A stretch of 64,000 bases of DNA from Misgurnus anguillicaudatus (GCF_027580225.2 NC_073354.2:8532001-8596000), one strand, 5' to 3'; positions 22,960 through 34,226 are shown, numbered from the stretch's first letter. Notes: generated by a model not told the origin, from the sequence alone. Program-made: numbers and translations.

Positions 22960-23552
22960 GAGTGCGTTTACATGCACAGTCTTACGCCCATTATGCTTAA
23001 TAAACTGATAACACGTGGGGTCATGTAAACGCGTAAATCGGTTTTCTTTAATCGGGGAAATAACATAAACGGCGTAAACAAACACCGATCGGCACAGGTA
23101 GTTTTTTGCTTATTACGCCGATTTCGCGTGGCATGTAAACACCTTAACCGGCTTTCTCACGATTTTGTCCATGTGCACATGTCTTCACGTATGAAAGATA
23201 AACGTCACACGAGGAAGTAAGCGCAAAGAAACGCATAAAAGTCTCCGCTCGACTAAAGCAGTTGGCAACTGTTAAAATAGAAGCTCATATTACATTTAAA
23301 GGTTCTGCAGACACGAGAAGAGATACAGTACAGCTTAAGACAGATATGCCGTTGGCTTTCTGAACGACTATTGTGTACTATAGGTGGTGACGTCACTGCC
23401 TGCGAGAAAACTGATAATTCTGCAAGTCCCATGTAAACGCAGTTGTCTGCATAGCCGGCTTATTGATTTGCATGTAAACGCATGAAAACAGTTTTCTGTA
23501 ATAAGCAGATTTTTGATAGTTATCCGCTTATGCTGTGCATGTAAACGTACTC
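22960..23552. mobile_element. TIR element, ends gagtgcgtttacatgcaca
   Basis: 593 bp with inverted ends gagtgcgtttacatgcacag / ctgtgcatgtaaacgtactc and a possible 3-bp duplication act. The motif catgtaaacgc recurs several times inside in both orientations. No coding frame. Confidence 0.65.
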
Positions 23553-23689
23553 ACTGTGTACTATTTATACACAAATCATGAGAATGGGCTGCATTTATTT
23601 ATAAAAACTGTCAATAAAAAATCGAATTAAGCTATAATACAGTTTAATACAGTTTTTATTCAGAGTACTGTAGAAAAGTGTGCACAGTC

Positions 23690-23930
23690 CTGTGTAGTTG
23701 TCTTGTGTTCTGTTAGTTTATGTTGATTTAGGTCATTATTAGTTCTCTATTAGGTTAATTGGTCCCTCGTCTGTCGTCATGGTTACTAATTACTAATAAT
23801 TTTCACCTGTTTCCTATTTAGTTCTGTGTATTTTCACTCTTTGTTCTGTTCTGTTCCTTTTGTGGTTCTTGTTGTGTTTGATGAGGGTGTAGTTTCTTTG
23901 TTCATGTTTCTGATTCCTAAGTGTTTGCTT
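23690..23930 (+). repeat. LTR-like fragment
   Basis: Pyrimidine-rich stretch (cacctgtttcctatttagtt, tctgttctgttccttttgtg) resembling the U3/R part of the LTRs elsewhere in this window. No TG...CA ends or duplication seen, so the call is weak. Confidence 0.3.
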
Positions 23931-24222
23931 TTAAGAAAAAAATAATTGACAATGGGCTGTTGAATTGTTCGAAAATAACGCACAACCAAGGTGGTAATGC
24001 GGAACGACGCGAAGCGTAGTAACACGGTGGGTGTACATTATTTTCACATAATTCAAAGTACTGGAGTCAATTATTTCTCTTATACAACGGTTACCACTAA
24101 CATTCCTCTGGTGATTATTTTAAGACATTTGACAGGTTAGGTGTGAATTTATCGAAAAATAATCAACACCCATGGAACATTTCTTAACCAATCAGAATAA
24201 AGCATTCAACAGCCCTGTGGTA
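23931..24222. mobile_element. Hairpin-tailed MITE, copy 3
   Basis: Ends with inverse pair gggctgttgaattgttcg / gcattcaacagcccTg, hairpin arms gaaaataacgcacaacc / ggtgggtgtacattattttc around a loop ggaacgacgcgaagcg, and a body with cttatacaacggttacc and aaccaatcagaat. This matches the organisation of copies 1 and 2. Confidence 0.6.
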
Positions 24223-24269
24223 GGCTAAAGTTCTACTATTGACGTTACAGTTAAGTTTTGCAGGTCCAT

Positions 24270-24622
24270 ACTGAAAAAAACATAAACTTACCACTCAGAA
24301 ACGTCCATTAACAATCTCACAATAATTGGTTATTTCTCAAAATCTGTATCTTCATTTGATACAGGCTCAAACATAAGATCTGTTTACACACACAGAGCTA
24401 CTGAAGGAGCTGCTCTGAGAAACAGCCAATCAGAGCAGAGCTCAACATTATTATTCATGACCCTTTCAAATAAGATAATAATAGACCATTTCATTCTAAA
24501 GGACATGTAAATGGACATGAAAAACTGTCTCTGGATAAGTTTTGCCCTTAATAAAGTCACAAACCTTCTGTAGATATCAGATAACAATTTAAAAGATGAT
24601 TTCAATGCATTCTTTGGCACCT
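24270..24622. repeat. TTAA-type element, right part
   Basis: Ends ctttggcacct followed by TTAA (24623-24626). The left end is not recognisable. Confidence 0.4.
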
Positions 24623-24626
24623 TTAA

Positions 24627-24881
24627 GAAATAAATAACAAAAAGAGGTACTGCTTTAGTTTTATGGTAGCTTTATGGTTTTGGTATTTCCTGGTTGTTTT
24701 TATGGTATGTAGAAGAATTGCAGCTGTCAAGATTAGCAGAGTTCTGCCCCCTGACAAAGTCAAGTTGTTAAATTTCCAATAATCAACATCACCAGCAGGC
24801 CTCTAGTGGTTTTGTGTCTTTCTTATCCATTTATCCTTCTATCTGTTTTCACTGATTTGTGCTGTCTCATCTCTTTTTTAG
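24627..24881 (+). other. End of intron 4
   Basis: Unique-looking intron running into the long pyrimidine tract of the exon 5 acceptor. Confidence 0.6.
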
Positions 24882-25061
24882 ATACACACGTCACTGATAA
24901 ACGGCCGTCCCAGTGCTGATGATCCCTCCCCCACTTTACTGAACTTTACCTCTGCCCGCTACATCCGCCTGCAGTTCCAGAGGATTCGCACCCTAAATGC
25001 TGACCTGATGACCCTCGCCCAAAATGATCCCCGGGACGTTGACCCCATTGTCACCAGACGG
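24882..25061 (+). CDS. lama2: lama2 exon 5: end of the LN domain
   Basis: 180 bp, phase 0 to 0, 60 codons. The acceptor is a strong polypyrimidine run ending ctctttttta|g; the donor is CGG|gtgtgt. The exon encodes IHTSLINGRPSADDPSP, FTSARYIRLQFQRIRTLNAD and then DPIVTRR. LINGRPSADDPSP and FTSARYIRLR/Q are laminin alpha LN signatures. The end VTRR joins directly to YYYS of the next exon, as in mammalian alpha-1/alpha-2. Confidence 0.95.
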
Positions 25062-25614
25062 GTGTGTTTTTCACATGTTTGTGTCCACAGATCCACACAA
25101 ATGCACGCATGAGAGAAATTTGTGTAGTGTATACGGATGGCAGATATCACATCCATTACCAATCCCTCCTGCTCACACAGATGGGTTTTAATTAAAATCA
25201 CTCTGTAATTAACAAATCAGGCCCCTCTCTCTCTCTCTCTCTCTCTCATAAAGACCACATCACACCCCTCCATCCACTCCTACAAACTCATTAACTCAAT
25301 GATTGACCTGTTTTCATCAAAGACTTCTTTTTGAAAATAGAGAATTATTTCCCACACGTGAATTTAGCAATTTGGATAAATGTACCAAGAGAAATTAGTT
25401 AAAAGAGCAATTTTGCAGTTTAAGTGTCATAAACCTTTTGGGTCGCATGTGATTATGGGACTCATTTAAAGGCGATGGAATTATTTTGATTGTTAAAATA
25501 CATCCTGCTGATGCACTGTAAGTGGATACAAATTTCTGCCAAATGCAAAAAAAAATGTAAATGTTGTTATGAGAAAGTAGTGATTGATGTGATGTAAATG
25601 ATTTTGTTTTGCAG
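25062..25614 (+). other. Intron 5
   Basis: 553 bp. Contains a (CT)n run at 25224-25247; nothing else recognised. Confidence 0.85.
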
Positions 25615-25704
25615 TATTACTACTCTATTAAGGATATATCAGTGGGTGGTATGTGTATCTGTTATGGTCATGCTAAGGCCTGTCCTCTCATCCCAGACAC
25701 CAAG
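25615..25704 (+). CDS. lama2: lama2 exon 6: LN/LE junction
   Basis: 90 bp, phase 0 to 0, 30 codons, between acceptor ttttgttttgcag and donor AAG|gtttgt. It encodes [20 protein letters not shown], then [10 protein letters not shown]. The stretch [16 protein letters not shown] closes the LN domain and opens the first laminin-EGF repeat; the cysteines in CIC are the first of the eight-cysteine LE pattern. The donor gtttgt is weaker than the consensus because it lacks a purine at +3. Confidence 0.95.
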
Positions 25705-26768
25705 GTTTGTCATTCAACACCAAAGAGTCGTTATTTTCAGATTGTTTCTATGAACACTTCTAAATACATTTGTAGTCACTTAAAGTCAAATCTAATTTGC
25801 TTTCTCATGATGCATAAATTGCAGCAGTTGTTAAATCAATAACAAGATGTGTTTTCTATACCAAGAAAGTGACAAGATGAAAACCATTATTTTCTGTTAC
25901 AAACGTTCACATAGCATCTTTAGGTTATAATAACATTAAAAATTCAAATGCATAATTTGATTTTTAAAGAATTATTATAAAAATTATTATTATTTTTTTA
26001 AAAATGCTATACATCTATTGAATCAATGTATAAATGTGCATTCATCTTTGCCATGTTATATTCATTTAGTTGACTAGTGGTATACACTGAAAAAAAAAAA
26101 AAACATTAATGGCATTAATCAAAACACTTACTTTGTGTACACTATACTTTTTTGAAAGCGATCAGCTGTAAAATGTTTTGGTCCTGCTCGATTTTCGTTA
26201 ACTTTGAGTAAAATAATGATAGTTTTCATAAGATCCCCCTGGGGTCAATATGTTAGCATGACAGAAGCTTGATGCTGTCGTGTGAGAACAAGCAACAGTC
26301 CGCATTTTTCATTCATCCGAGTGCCTCTCACGTAAATTATTCAATTTTGATGGCTTACGTTTCTTCCCTCTCACAGAAAACCAGCACAGGTTTATCAATG
26401 CCATCAAAAGTATTATTTTGTTTTTGTTTGTTTGTTGATCACGAAGTACAAAGTAGATGAGGAAAACTAGGATTCTGTATTTATTGCATTTTGCCAAGAA
26501 GGAGGACTGGCGTTTGTCGCTGTTTGGAAAAAAAGGAGAAAAGATGACCGAATAACACGGCAGATATCGGATTTTGCGTAAAATAAAGAATTGACTTTTT
26601 GATACTGACCTGATACAATACTGATTTTGGCAGTAACTTTTTTGATGGCGTTTATCGGGTTTTGGAACCAAACTCTTCATATATTCATCAGTGTGTAAAA
26701 TGCCACAAAAAACATCTGAATATTTCAATAAAAACAAATAATTATTTATCAAAATAATTTATTTGAAC
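25705..26768 (+). other. Intron 6, first part
   Basis: AT-rich intron with a poly-A run near 26090-26104. 26260-26660 reads like a degraded dispersed repeat (tatcggattttgcgtaaaat), but no ends could be placed. Confidence 0.4.
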
Positions 26769-27108
26769 CAAGGCTTTGAACCGGTTCATGGAGCGACTGT
26801 TTATGCTGCATCTTCCTCAAGCGCTGTTTGGAATTCATCCTCCGTCTGTGTGTGTGCGCGTGTTTAAGTGCACTCAACAAATGTAGGCATGTCAGAATTA
26901 CAGTTATACCGCTTACATAATGTAGCCGTTTTTATTGTTTGATGACAAGATAGGGACTTAAGTTAAAGTTTAATGTCCTCATGATCAGCCTACTTATTTA
27001 AATGTCCCACAGCTGACATTGAACGTTATTAACCGGTTCCGGAATCGTTAAAATACTGTTTCTGTTCGGAACATACCAATTGGGGAAAAAATCTGGTTCA
27101 AAGCCCTG
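26769..27108. mobile_element. Non-autonomous hAT, 340 bp
   Basis: Inverted ends caaggctttgaaccgg / ctggttcaaagccctg with an exact 8-bp duplication atttgaac (26761-26768 and 27109-27116). Confidence 0.88.
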
Positions 27109-27116
27109 ATTTGAAC

Positions 27117-27482
27117 TAATGTTGCATGATAATTATCTGACGTTAAAATGCATAGTTAAGATTTTGCTGTTAGTCTTAAAATTCAGAAATTTCTGAACTA
27201 AGTTTCTTGCAAAATAACTAAGATCTGGTTATGTTCTGTCTATGTTAATGCATTTTTATACAGAAAAAATAAACATTAGCAAGTATTAAAGGATCACAGC
27301 TACAGGATTTCTTCCCATTGATATTCTCTAAATGAAACTTCAAATTGCAATTCTGTATTATCAAGATTCAGGCTGAATTCAAGAACATTTTTTTGTTCTG
27401 AATAGTGCTCAAGCTCTGAGTTTGATTCATATTTACACATGATCCAGTTGGTGTATTTGACCGTGTTGTATTTTTATGTCAG
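27117..27482 (+). other. Intron 6, last part
   Basis: Unique-looking intron ending in the exon 7 acceptor; no feature seen. Confidence 0.6.
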
Positions 27483-27600
27483 AAATTCAGCTGTGAGTGT
27501 GAACACAACACTTGTGGAGAAAGCTGTGACCGCTGTTGTCCTGGTTACAATCAGAAGCCCTGGATGGCTGGAACCTTTCTCACGCGACACATCTGTGAAA
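27483..27600 (+). CDS. lama2: lama2 exon 7: first LE repeat
   Basis: 118 bp, enters in phase 0 and leaves one base of a split codon (GAA A|). Acceptor atttttatgtcag, donor gtaaga. It encodes KFSCECEHNTCGESCDRCCP, GYNQKPW, then GTFLTRHICE. The seven cysteines and the CEHNTCG.SC..CCPG pattern are diagnostic of the first laminin-EGF repeat of alpha-1/alpha-2. The LE repeats form the stiff rod of the short arm, outside the cell. Confidence 0.95.
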
Positions 27601-27837
27601 GTAAGAGGTCTCACAAAACCTACCAGAACCAGAACCCTCAGTTAATAAACTTGCCAGATCACTCCATTTTGCTGAACAGTATAGGTCATGATATAATAGA
27701 AACAGCCTTTGGTAAAGGGTATAGTTAGCACAATGCATAGTGAAGTAACAATGCATGAAATCAAATCTTTCTTGTTGCTTTAATTAAATATTCAAATGTA
27801 AAAACACATTGGATTTCTTTAGAAGGCATACAAAGCG

Positions 27838-28027
27838 TTGGGTCAAAAGAGGATGAACCCAACCTGTTGGGATGTAATTTAACCTATGCTAGGTTGTTTT
27901 GACCTGAAAATGCTGGGTATTTTAAACCCATTGTTAAGTCAAATATAAAAATCATCTGGGTTACTTTAACCCAATATTTGGGTTCGCTCCTCGTTAACCC
28001 AACACTGGCCTGAAAATAACCCATCAT
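27838..28027. repeat. Dispersed repeat rich in 'aacccaa / ttgggtt'
   Basis: Repeated gaacccaacctgttggg and taacccaatatttgggtt motifs in both orientations. A short relative (gttgggtcaaatatg, ttgctgggttaaa) lies at 51632-51670. Confidence 0.5.
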
Positions 28028-28180
28028 TTGAAAAAGTGTACTGTGATTGAATGCTATTGAAGTATCCAACAAAATCAATCCATGGTGAGAGGGTTAAAAG
28101 ATGGTTGACCATCAACTATGCCTTTTATAATTGTCCAAGAAATTCACTGTTGCCCAACATGGTGAAACTAAAACAAATTA

Positions 28181-28697
28181 TAAATGCAACACTTTTGTTT
28201 TTGCCCCCATTTTGCATGAGGTGTACTTATCTACACAAAAGGCCTATTTTTCTCAAATGTTACTGAGCACTTCTCCTTTGCAGAGATAATCCATCCACCT
28301 CACAGGTGATTAGACAGCACGATTACTGCACAGGTGTGCCTTAGGCGGGCCACAATAAAAGGCCACTTTAAAATATTCAGTTTTACTGTATTGGGGGGTC
28401 TGAAAACCAATCAGTATCTGGTGTCATGCAGTGCAACCCATTTTCTTCACATAGAGTTGATCAGGTTGTTGATTGTGGCCTGTGAAATGATGGTCCACTC
28501 CTCTTCAAAGGCTGTGCGAAGTTGCTGGATATTGGCAGGAACTGGAACACGCTGTCATATACGCCGATCCAGAGAATCCTAAATGTGCTCGATGGGTGAT
28601 TTAGACAGATTTGTGTACATAGATCAAGTGTTATTTAATAGATATTTAAGTTCAGCTCTTAAAAAATGGGGGCAAAAACAAAAGTGTTGTGTTTATA
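28181..28697 (-). mobile_element. Tc1/mariner-like element, internally deleted
   Basis: Inverted ends gcaacacttttgtttttgcc (28187) and ggcaaaaacaaaagtgttg (28672) enclose about 500 bp with the 3' end of a transposase gene on the minus strand. It lies directly before exon 8. Confidence 0.75.
28411..28570 (-). pseudogene. Tc1-like transposase C-terminal remnant
   Basis: The minus strand reads DRRI, a stop, then QRVPVPANIQQLRTAFEEEW, SQATINNLINSM, a second stop, and a tail ending DTRY. This is the C-terminal end of a Tc1/mariner DDE transposase; its catalytic region is absent. Confidence 0.75.
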
Positions 28698-28749
28698 ATT
28701 TTATCATATTTTGTCATATCATTTCATATTTCTCCTACTTTATCTGTAG

Positions 28750-28928
28750 AGTGTAACTGTCATGGTAAATCAGACGAATGTTACTACAACCAGACGGTGG
28801 CTGATGCTAAACTCAGTTTAAACCTAAATGGAGAATATGAAGGAGGCGGAGTCTGTATCGGTTGCTCTGACAACACAGCTGGAATTAACTGTCAATCATG
28901 TGCAGATGGTTACTACAGACCAGCAGGG
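28750..28928 (+). CDS. lama2: lama2 exon 8: LE repeats 1-2
   Basis: 179 bp. It completes the split codon (A|AG, Lys) and ends in phase 0 at GCA GGG before gtgagt. The acceptor is tatctgtag; the next ag two bases on would break the frame, which fixes the start. It encodes KCNCHGKSDECYYNQTVAD, then LSLNLNGEYEGGGVCIGC, NTAGINCQSCADGYYRP and AG. CNCHGK.(D/E)ECYY and NTAGINC are LE-repeat motifs matching LAMA2 better than LAMA1. NQT is a potential N-glycosylation site. The exon sits only about 50 bp after a decayed Tc1-type element in the intron. Confidence 0.95.
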
Positions 28929-29056
28929 GTGAGTTTACTCTTCTCAATCCTGTCTGGTGAATGATGAACTGTATAAAACCACCTTAGAGCTCATGTTAAG
29001 TCTTTTAGAAGTGTTTTGTTTTGAGCTGTTTAAAAGTTGTGTGATTATATTGTCAG

Positions 29057-29156
29057 ATGAGTCCAGATGAAGCTCAACCCTGCAGACTATGTTCCTGTGA
29101 CCTGAGAGGTTCTCTTCATTCTTCATGTGTTCCTGATGAGAGTCAGGCCAACAGAG
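29057..29156 (+). CDS. lama2: lama2 exon 9: LE repeats 2-3
   Basis: 100 bp, starts in phase 0 and leaves one base (AGA G|) before gtaaca. The acceptor is ttgtcag. It encodes MSPDEAQPCRLCSCDLRGSL, then HSSCVPDESQANR. The segment PC..C.CD..GSL...C is the start of the next laminin-EGF repeat. Intron 8 before it is only 128 bp, the shortest intron in the window. Confidence 0.94.
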
Positions 29157-29212
29157 GTAACACATTAAGCTGGAGACACACCTAAGGACCAAAACATTCT
29201 ACACATTTAAAG

Positions 29213-29720
29213 GGGACATATCATAAAAATCTGACTTTTTTCATGTTTAAGTGCTATAATTGGGTACCCAGTGCTTTTATATACCTAGAAAATGTGATAA
29301 AGAATAACCCATTAACTTAGTTTTGGTCAACTATTCTCTGCAAGAATGTGAAAATATAGGTCATTGGAATTTGGCTACCCTTGTGATGTCAAAAGGGGAT
29401 CTTATAATAATAATACTGTCCCTTAATTTGCACTATTCAACCACGGCACTGCCATTTAGTGCAGAGAGAAAGCGAAAAAACAATTAACAGCAAATTTCAA
29501 TTTCAACAAACCACCATTATGGTGATCAGTGTTTGCATTTCATCAGCTCATTTGCATTTAAAACGACACACCCAGAAACAACACATTTTTGCTTACACCA
29601 ACAAAGTGTTTATTTAAACATGCTATAATAAATTATCTATATGGTATTTTTAGCTAAAACTTTACACACGTACTGTGGGAACACCAAAGATTTATTTTAC
29701 ATCTTAAAAAAGCCTGGCTA
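29213..29720. repeat. TTAA-type dispersed repeat, truncated
   Basis: Starts aaaggggacatatcataaaa after a cattt context and contains gctcatttgcatttaaaacg and gtgggaacaccaaagattta. The right terminus is missing. Confidence 0.45.
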
Positions 29721-31229
29721 TTTGGATTAGGAAACTGTATCATATGCTTTCACTTTACTTAAAGCCATCAATAATGCATTTATAGAGTTTAATAACTGCA
29801 AGGTTATAACAATATAAATCAAATCAGTTATTTAAATACTGTAGAAGTGAATCTGCATGATTAATAAAATCGTAACTATAATATAATGACATTATTTTTA
29901 TAAATACCCCAATGGAAGTATACGACTGAGTAGTATTTACTTATAAATCAGTGTATAGTGGATTATAAGCATGTGCATTGAAATGCAAATGCATCCCTTA
30001 TAAGTAATAATAAACATATTATAAATGTAACTATACTGTTCTTATAATGGGATATAGGTGGTGTTGTGTCTTTATAAATATATTTATATAGTAATAACTG
30101 CCTATAAATAATTATTAAGGGGGCTATAATTCATTATTACGTTGTCATTTTTTATGTACATTTAAATAGGCTAAGTCTAAATAATTTTCTTTTATTTAGC
30201 CTATTTTCATTTGGTAATTTATATTTATCTTAAATATAAGCTAATATAAAAAGGATTAAGCTAGGACGAAAAGGCATGTAGCCTACCTTGCGCATTCATT
30301 GGACCTGTTGTTGCTCATCGTTGTTTTGCATTTACCTTTGCTACACAATAATAACAACTCAACAATACAACTTACAGTATATCATGATAAATGAAGGTGG
30401 TAATTTTTACCTTATTGCGCCATTAACCCATGCAAAATCACAAAAAAAATGACTCGCCATGACATTCCTAACAAAATGAATATTCCATTGAGTTCCTTGC
30501 AGATTTAACACGTTATGTACCAAACTTTTGGCCATTTCTCTGCTTGTTTTCTGTGTGTCTTTTTCAGTGCAACAATGATATCATTGATCGCCGGTGCCAG
30601 TCGCGAATATTATACACGTTTAATTTATTTTTTGTAAAAAAGGACTGGCAAAACTGGCTCTTAAATACTAAGACTAAAATCATTAGACACCACACACCTC
30701 ATGATTTTATGTGTAAACAAAGACTGAGCACAACTGGAAAAGATGGTCAGTTGATATGACCAAATTACATTCATAATCTGTGCGAAAATCCTTAGGTGTG
30801 TCATCAGCTTACACGTCAACCCTAAGAAATTTAACCAAAGTTTTACAGTTAACCAAAGAAAATAACAGATACCAGATGATGTATGTAGAGCGACATAAAT
30901 TCAAGCGTCAACAACTTTTATCGGGTATGTGTGCCCACAGCTGAAACCAATGCAACTAAAGCGGTAGCTGTTTATTGATATTGAAAAGCAACACAAATTA
31001 GTAGCACTGTGACAACCACAGGCTACAGGCATAATGACAATATGATATTAATAAATAACACTTACCATTTATAAGTTCGAAGACGATGCCTAGCAGGTTG
31101 GTCCTATAAAACTCCATGGCTATCATGTCTTGCCATATCCAAACATCCTTCTTGGATATGAAATTGTTTAATGCCAAAATTTCTCTCCTTTTTTATAAAA
31201 ACTTTCAAAACTACTTAGAATACTATCTA

Positions 31230-31764
31230 AGAGGCCAGTCACACCAAAAGCGCTTTAAACGCTTGCAAACGCAAGGCGCGACGCATTGCCTTTTAAAAAA
31301 AAGAGCAGTGCGACGTGGCTTTTCATATTGCTAAGCAACCACCGAGTCAGCTGTCTTGTCAATCAAATATTGAAGCGTGAGCGCTCTTTTGCTGTTAACT
31401 GTCATATTAGCAGAAACTTTAAAAAGATGGCGCTTGCTCTGACCTTGTTTGAAGATGAGAGGTGCACAAACACGCAGGAGAGAGTGAGCGAGTGGAATCC
31501 GGTTTTTCAAAGCAACTGTAAACTTCCCTTACAACAACGTAAGGCCCGCCTCTCCCCTCATTCTATTGGACAATGGAAAGACACGAATGAGGTCGGGCGC
31601 TTCTCCGCTCTCAGCGCTCCTTCAAAAACGCATGCGCGGCAGGTGGCAAAAAACCGCAAGGCGCTCGGCGCGCAGAAACAGCGCGCAAACGCGCCCTGCC
31701 CATAGAATATCATTCAAAAAAGGCGCCTGCAACTGCCATAAACGCTTTTGGTGTGACTGAGCCC
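31230..31764. mobile_element. TIR element (ggccagtcacaccaaaagcg), probably hAT
   Basis: Inverted ends ggccagtcacaccaaaagcg / cgcttttggtgtgactgagc. A 139-codon frame (31286-31705) crosses it but shows no domain. No clean target duplication was found, so the superfamily is a guess. Confidence 0.6.
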
Positions 31765-31969
31765 TAAGGCTGCATCGAAAACTAACTTCGCATCTACTGC
31801 TGTGTTGGATAAACAAAAGTGCTTCGGTGTGATGATAGACGTCGTCATCGTCTTGCTGCCCCTCCCCGTTCTGTGATTGGTTCCCTATTTCAGGGGCAAA
31901 AGTGGTCCATGGTTTCCATGCTAAATATGAATAAATTAGCACGCAAGGCAGCATTGGGAAACCCAGGCT

Positions 31970-32080
31970 AAATATGCACCATTTAGGTACAGATATGTAT
32001 CTTTGAGATACTAATATGCTCCCTTTAGGTACAAAAGTGTACTTTTTGCAAGGGTATAGCCCCAGTTTTTGTTCAGTTAG
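31970..32080. repeat. CACTA-like MITE fragment
   Basis: Interior motifs taggtacagatatgtatctt and taggtacaaaagtgtactt match the MITE at 3479-3687; both ends are lost. Confidence 0.5.
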
Positions 32081-32308
32081 ATGCTCTCTGAAATGGTCTT
32101 ACATCTAATACCACTTGCATTCATAGCTGTGATATAACTACTGCCTATTGGTTGATTTTAAATATTCACTAATAGAACTCCTTAGTCTGTTGCCCAACTG
32201 TTACCAGATTGACCACTGTTTACCAGTGTTTTATTGTAAAGTGTGTTTTTTACTATAGAAGTATCAGTTGCATGCACTTTATTGGTTTGTTTGTTTCTGT
32301 CTGTACAG

Positions 32309-32469
32309 ATCTGGCTGTAGGCGCATGCATCTGTAAGCAGGGATACGCAGGTGAGAAGTGTGACAGGTGTGCGTTTGGATACACTGGATTCCCTCTGTGT
32401 GAACGATGTCACTGTAGCAGTGAGGGAAGCAAAAACCAGGATCCCTGCCAGCCACCTTGTGTTTGTAAG
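32309..32469 (+). CDS. lama2: lama2 exon 10: LE repeats 3-4
   Basis: 161 bp. It completes the split codon G|AT (Asp) and ends in phase 0 at AAG before gtatga. Acceptor tctgtctgtacag. It encodes DLAVGACICKQGYAGEKCDR, CAFGYTGFPLCERCHCSSEG, then SKNQDPCQPPCVCK. The CxCKxGYxGxKCDRCxxGYxG pattern is a textbook laminin-EGF repeat; GSKN(E/Q)DPC is shared with LAMA2. A (CT)n(GT)n microsatellite begins about 40 bp after the donor. Confidence 0.95.
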
Positions 32470-32508
32470 GTATGAGACACCGTTGCTCACACTTCTCAAT
32501 AACAGCTG

Positions 32509-32510
<2 letters not shown>

Positions 32511-32549
<39 letters not shown>
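32511..32549. repeat. (CT)n(GT)n microsatellite
   Basis: Thirteen CT units followed by about seven GT units, beginning 42 bp after the exon 10 donor. Confidence 0.95.
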
Positions 32550-32907
32550 AGTGAATGTAAGTGCATACAAGCAGCTTTTATACACATGCTGAACACTGCA
32601 ACATAGAGGTTGGCTGTGTACTACCCTGGCAGATTTTTCACTGGTTTGGTCAAATGACCTGTTGGAGCACATGAATCAGAGGAGAAGAGTTGTGATAAAT
32701 GTCATATCCTCTGTGGCATGTGCGTATAGTCGGATGTTTATAAAAATATTTATAAAAGAGACCAAAACTATTTGTGTTTTCTGAGCGATGATGGAGCAAG
32801 AAGAATCACGAATATTATGACTTTCACATGTAAAGTTTACATCTCTCATGTTTGCTGTCATGTCTATAACTAGAGGATCGAGTGGGACTGTTCTGCCTGT
32901 GTTTTAG

Positions 32908-33050
32908 ATGGATGGAGGCGATGGATGGACGGATAAAGGAATGTATGGAAGGGGGAGGGATGGGTGGATGAGTGAGTGTATGTATAGAAGGTAGGATGTT
33001 GGGAGGGTTTTGATGGAAGGATTGGTAGATGAATAGATGGATAAAGAGTG
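32908..33050. repeat. Degenerate (GGAT/GATG)n tract
   Basis: Imperfect tetranucleotide repeat: gatggatggaggcgatggat and gatgaatagatggataaag. Strongly decayed. Confidence 0.7.
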
Positions 33051-33114
33051 AATTAAGTATTTGACAAGAGTACTGATATAGTAATAAACTCATTTCAATA
33101 ATGACTTGACTCTA

Positions 33115-33785
33115 AAGGGCACATATTATGCCTTTTTTAAGTCTCAAGTGTGTCCAGAATGTGTCTGTGAAGTTTCAGCTCAAAATACCCCAAAGATCAT
33201 TTATTATAGCATGTCCAAAATGACCCTATAATAGTGCTGTTTTCATGTGTGTACCTTTAAATGCAAATGAGCTACAGCTCCTCATTTCATAACAAACAGA
33301 CATTGAGCTCTTTCAGTTAAAGGAATAGTCTACTCATTTTCAATATTAAAATATGTTATTACCTTAACTAAGAACTGTTGAATCATCCCTCTATCATCTG
33401 TGTGTGTGCATGTAAGCGCTGGAGCGCGCTGCGACGCTACGATAGCATTTAGCTTAGCCCCATTCATTCAATGGTACCATTTAGAGATAAAGTTAGAAGT
33501 GACCAAACACATCAACGTTTTTCCTATTTAAGACGAGTAGTTATACGAGCAAGTTTGGTGGTACAAAATAAAACATAGCGCTTTTCTAAGCGGATTTAAA
33601 AGAGGAGCTACATTTTATGGCGTAATAGCACTTTTGGGAGTACTTCGACTCGGCGCAGTAACACCCTCCCTCTCCCATTATGAGAGTGAGAAGGGGAGCG
33701 GACTTTTCAGGCGAGTCGAAGTACTCCCAAAAGTGCTATTACGCCATAAAATATAGTTCCTCTTTTTTTGCATAATATGTGCCCT
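33115..33785. mobile_element. TIR element (gggcacatattatgcc) split by a TTAA fold-back element
   Basis: Ends gggcacatattatgcc (33118) and gcataatatgtgccc (33770-33784) are inverse copies. A second element starts after a TTAA at 33317-33320 (aggaatagtctactc) and carries the hairpin at 33605-33760; its right arm is truncated where the outer element resumes. Confidence 0.65.
33605..33760. repeat. Long hairpin, about 48-bp arms
   Basis: Arms attttatggcgtaatagcac... and its inverse are perfect over ggcgtaatagcacttttggg and onward through agtacttcgactcg. The loop (about 58 bp) holds gcgcagtaacaccctccctc. Related loop sequences appear at 40880-40960 and 53762-53830. Confidence 0.85.
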
Positions 33786-34085
33786 ACATCAGAAATTTGC
33801 ACCACTAATAGACTGTTACATACAGTTTAATTCATTCATCACAGTTTGGAAAATGTGTCTTATTTTTCCTTCACTAAATAAACATGACACATTTTTTTAG
33901 GAATTAAATTAAAATTCAAAAGGCATTAAGATTTTTCAATGGTGTGTAGTCTGTTACACAGATGTGTAAATGTGATGCAGCTAAAATAAATAAAATGTAT
34001 AAAAATAATGACTTTCTCTTTCCTTTAGAGATTGTACACCTGTGATGTACACCACTAATGTTTCTCTCTCTGTCTCTGTCCTTAG

Positions 34086-34226
34086 GAACATGTTGAGGGA
34101 CAGAACTGTGACCGCTGTAAACAGGGATACTATGATCTCCGTGGAGACCGTCTCCGTGGATGTGAGAAGTGTTACTGTTCTGGGTTGGGCAACCTCTGCA
34201 GAGAATCCCACTGGGACTACAGTAAT
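34086..34226 (+). CDS. lama2: lama2 exon 11: LE repeat 4 and first half of the LE split by L4
   Basis: 141 bp, phase 0 to 0, 47 codons. Acceptor tctctgtccttag, donor AAT|gtatga. It encodes EHVEGQNCDRCKQGYYDLRG, then GCEKCYCSGLGNLCRESHW and DYSN. ENVEG/EHVEG...C.RCK.G(F/Y)(F/Y) closes one LE repeat, and CYCSG(L/V)(G/S)N.C opens the one interrupted by the L4 globule. Short GT and long GA microsatellites follow within 60 bp of the donor. Confidence 0.95.

Larger units (their letters stand above)
29157..32308 (+). other. Intron 9
   Basis: 3,152 bp. 29213-29720 is one arm of a TTAA-type repeat starting aaaggggacatatcataaaa, without a recognisable right end. 29720-31210 is AT-rich with no gene. 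31230-31764 is a TIR element and 31970-32080 a CACTA-like fragment (separate entries). Nothing else is recognised. Confidence 0.6.
32470..34085 (+). other. Intron 10
   Basis: 1,616 bp. (CT)n then (GT)n at 32511-32549, a degenerate gatg/ggat tract at 32908-33050, and a nested repeat at 33115-33785. The remainder has no recognised feature. Confidence 0.75.

Noticed and set aside
31286..31705. 139-codon open frame
   Set aside because: It crosses a TIR element with strongly palindromic ends; there is no recognisable protein family.
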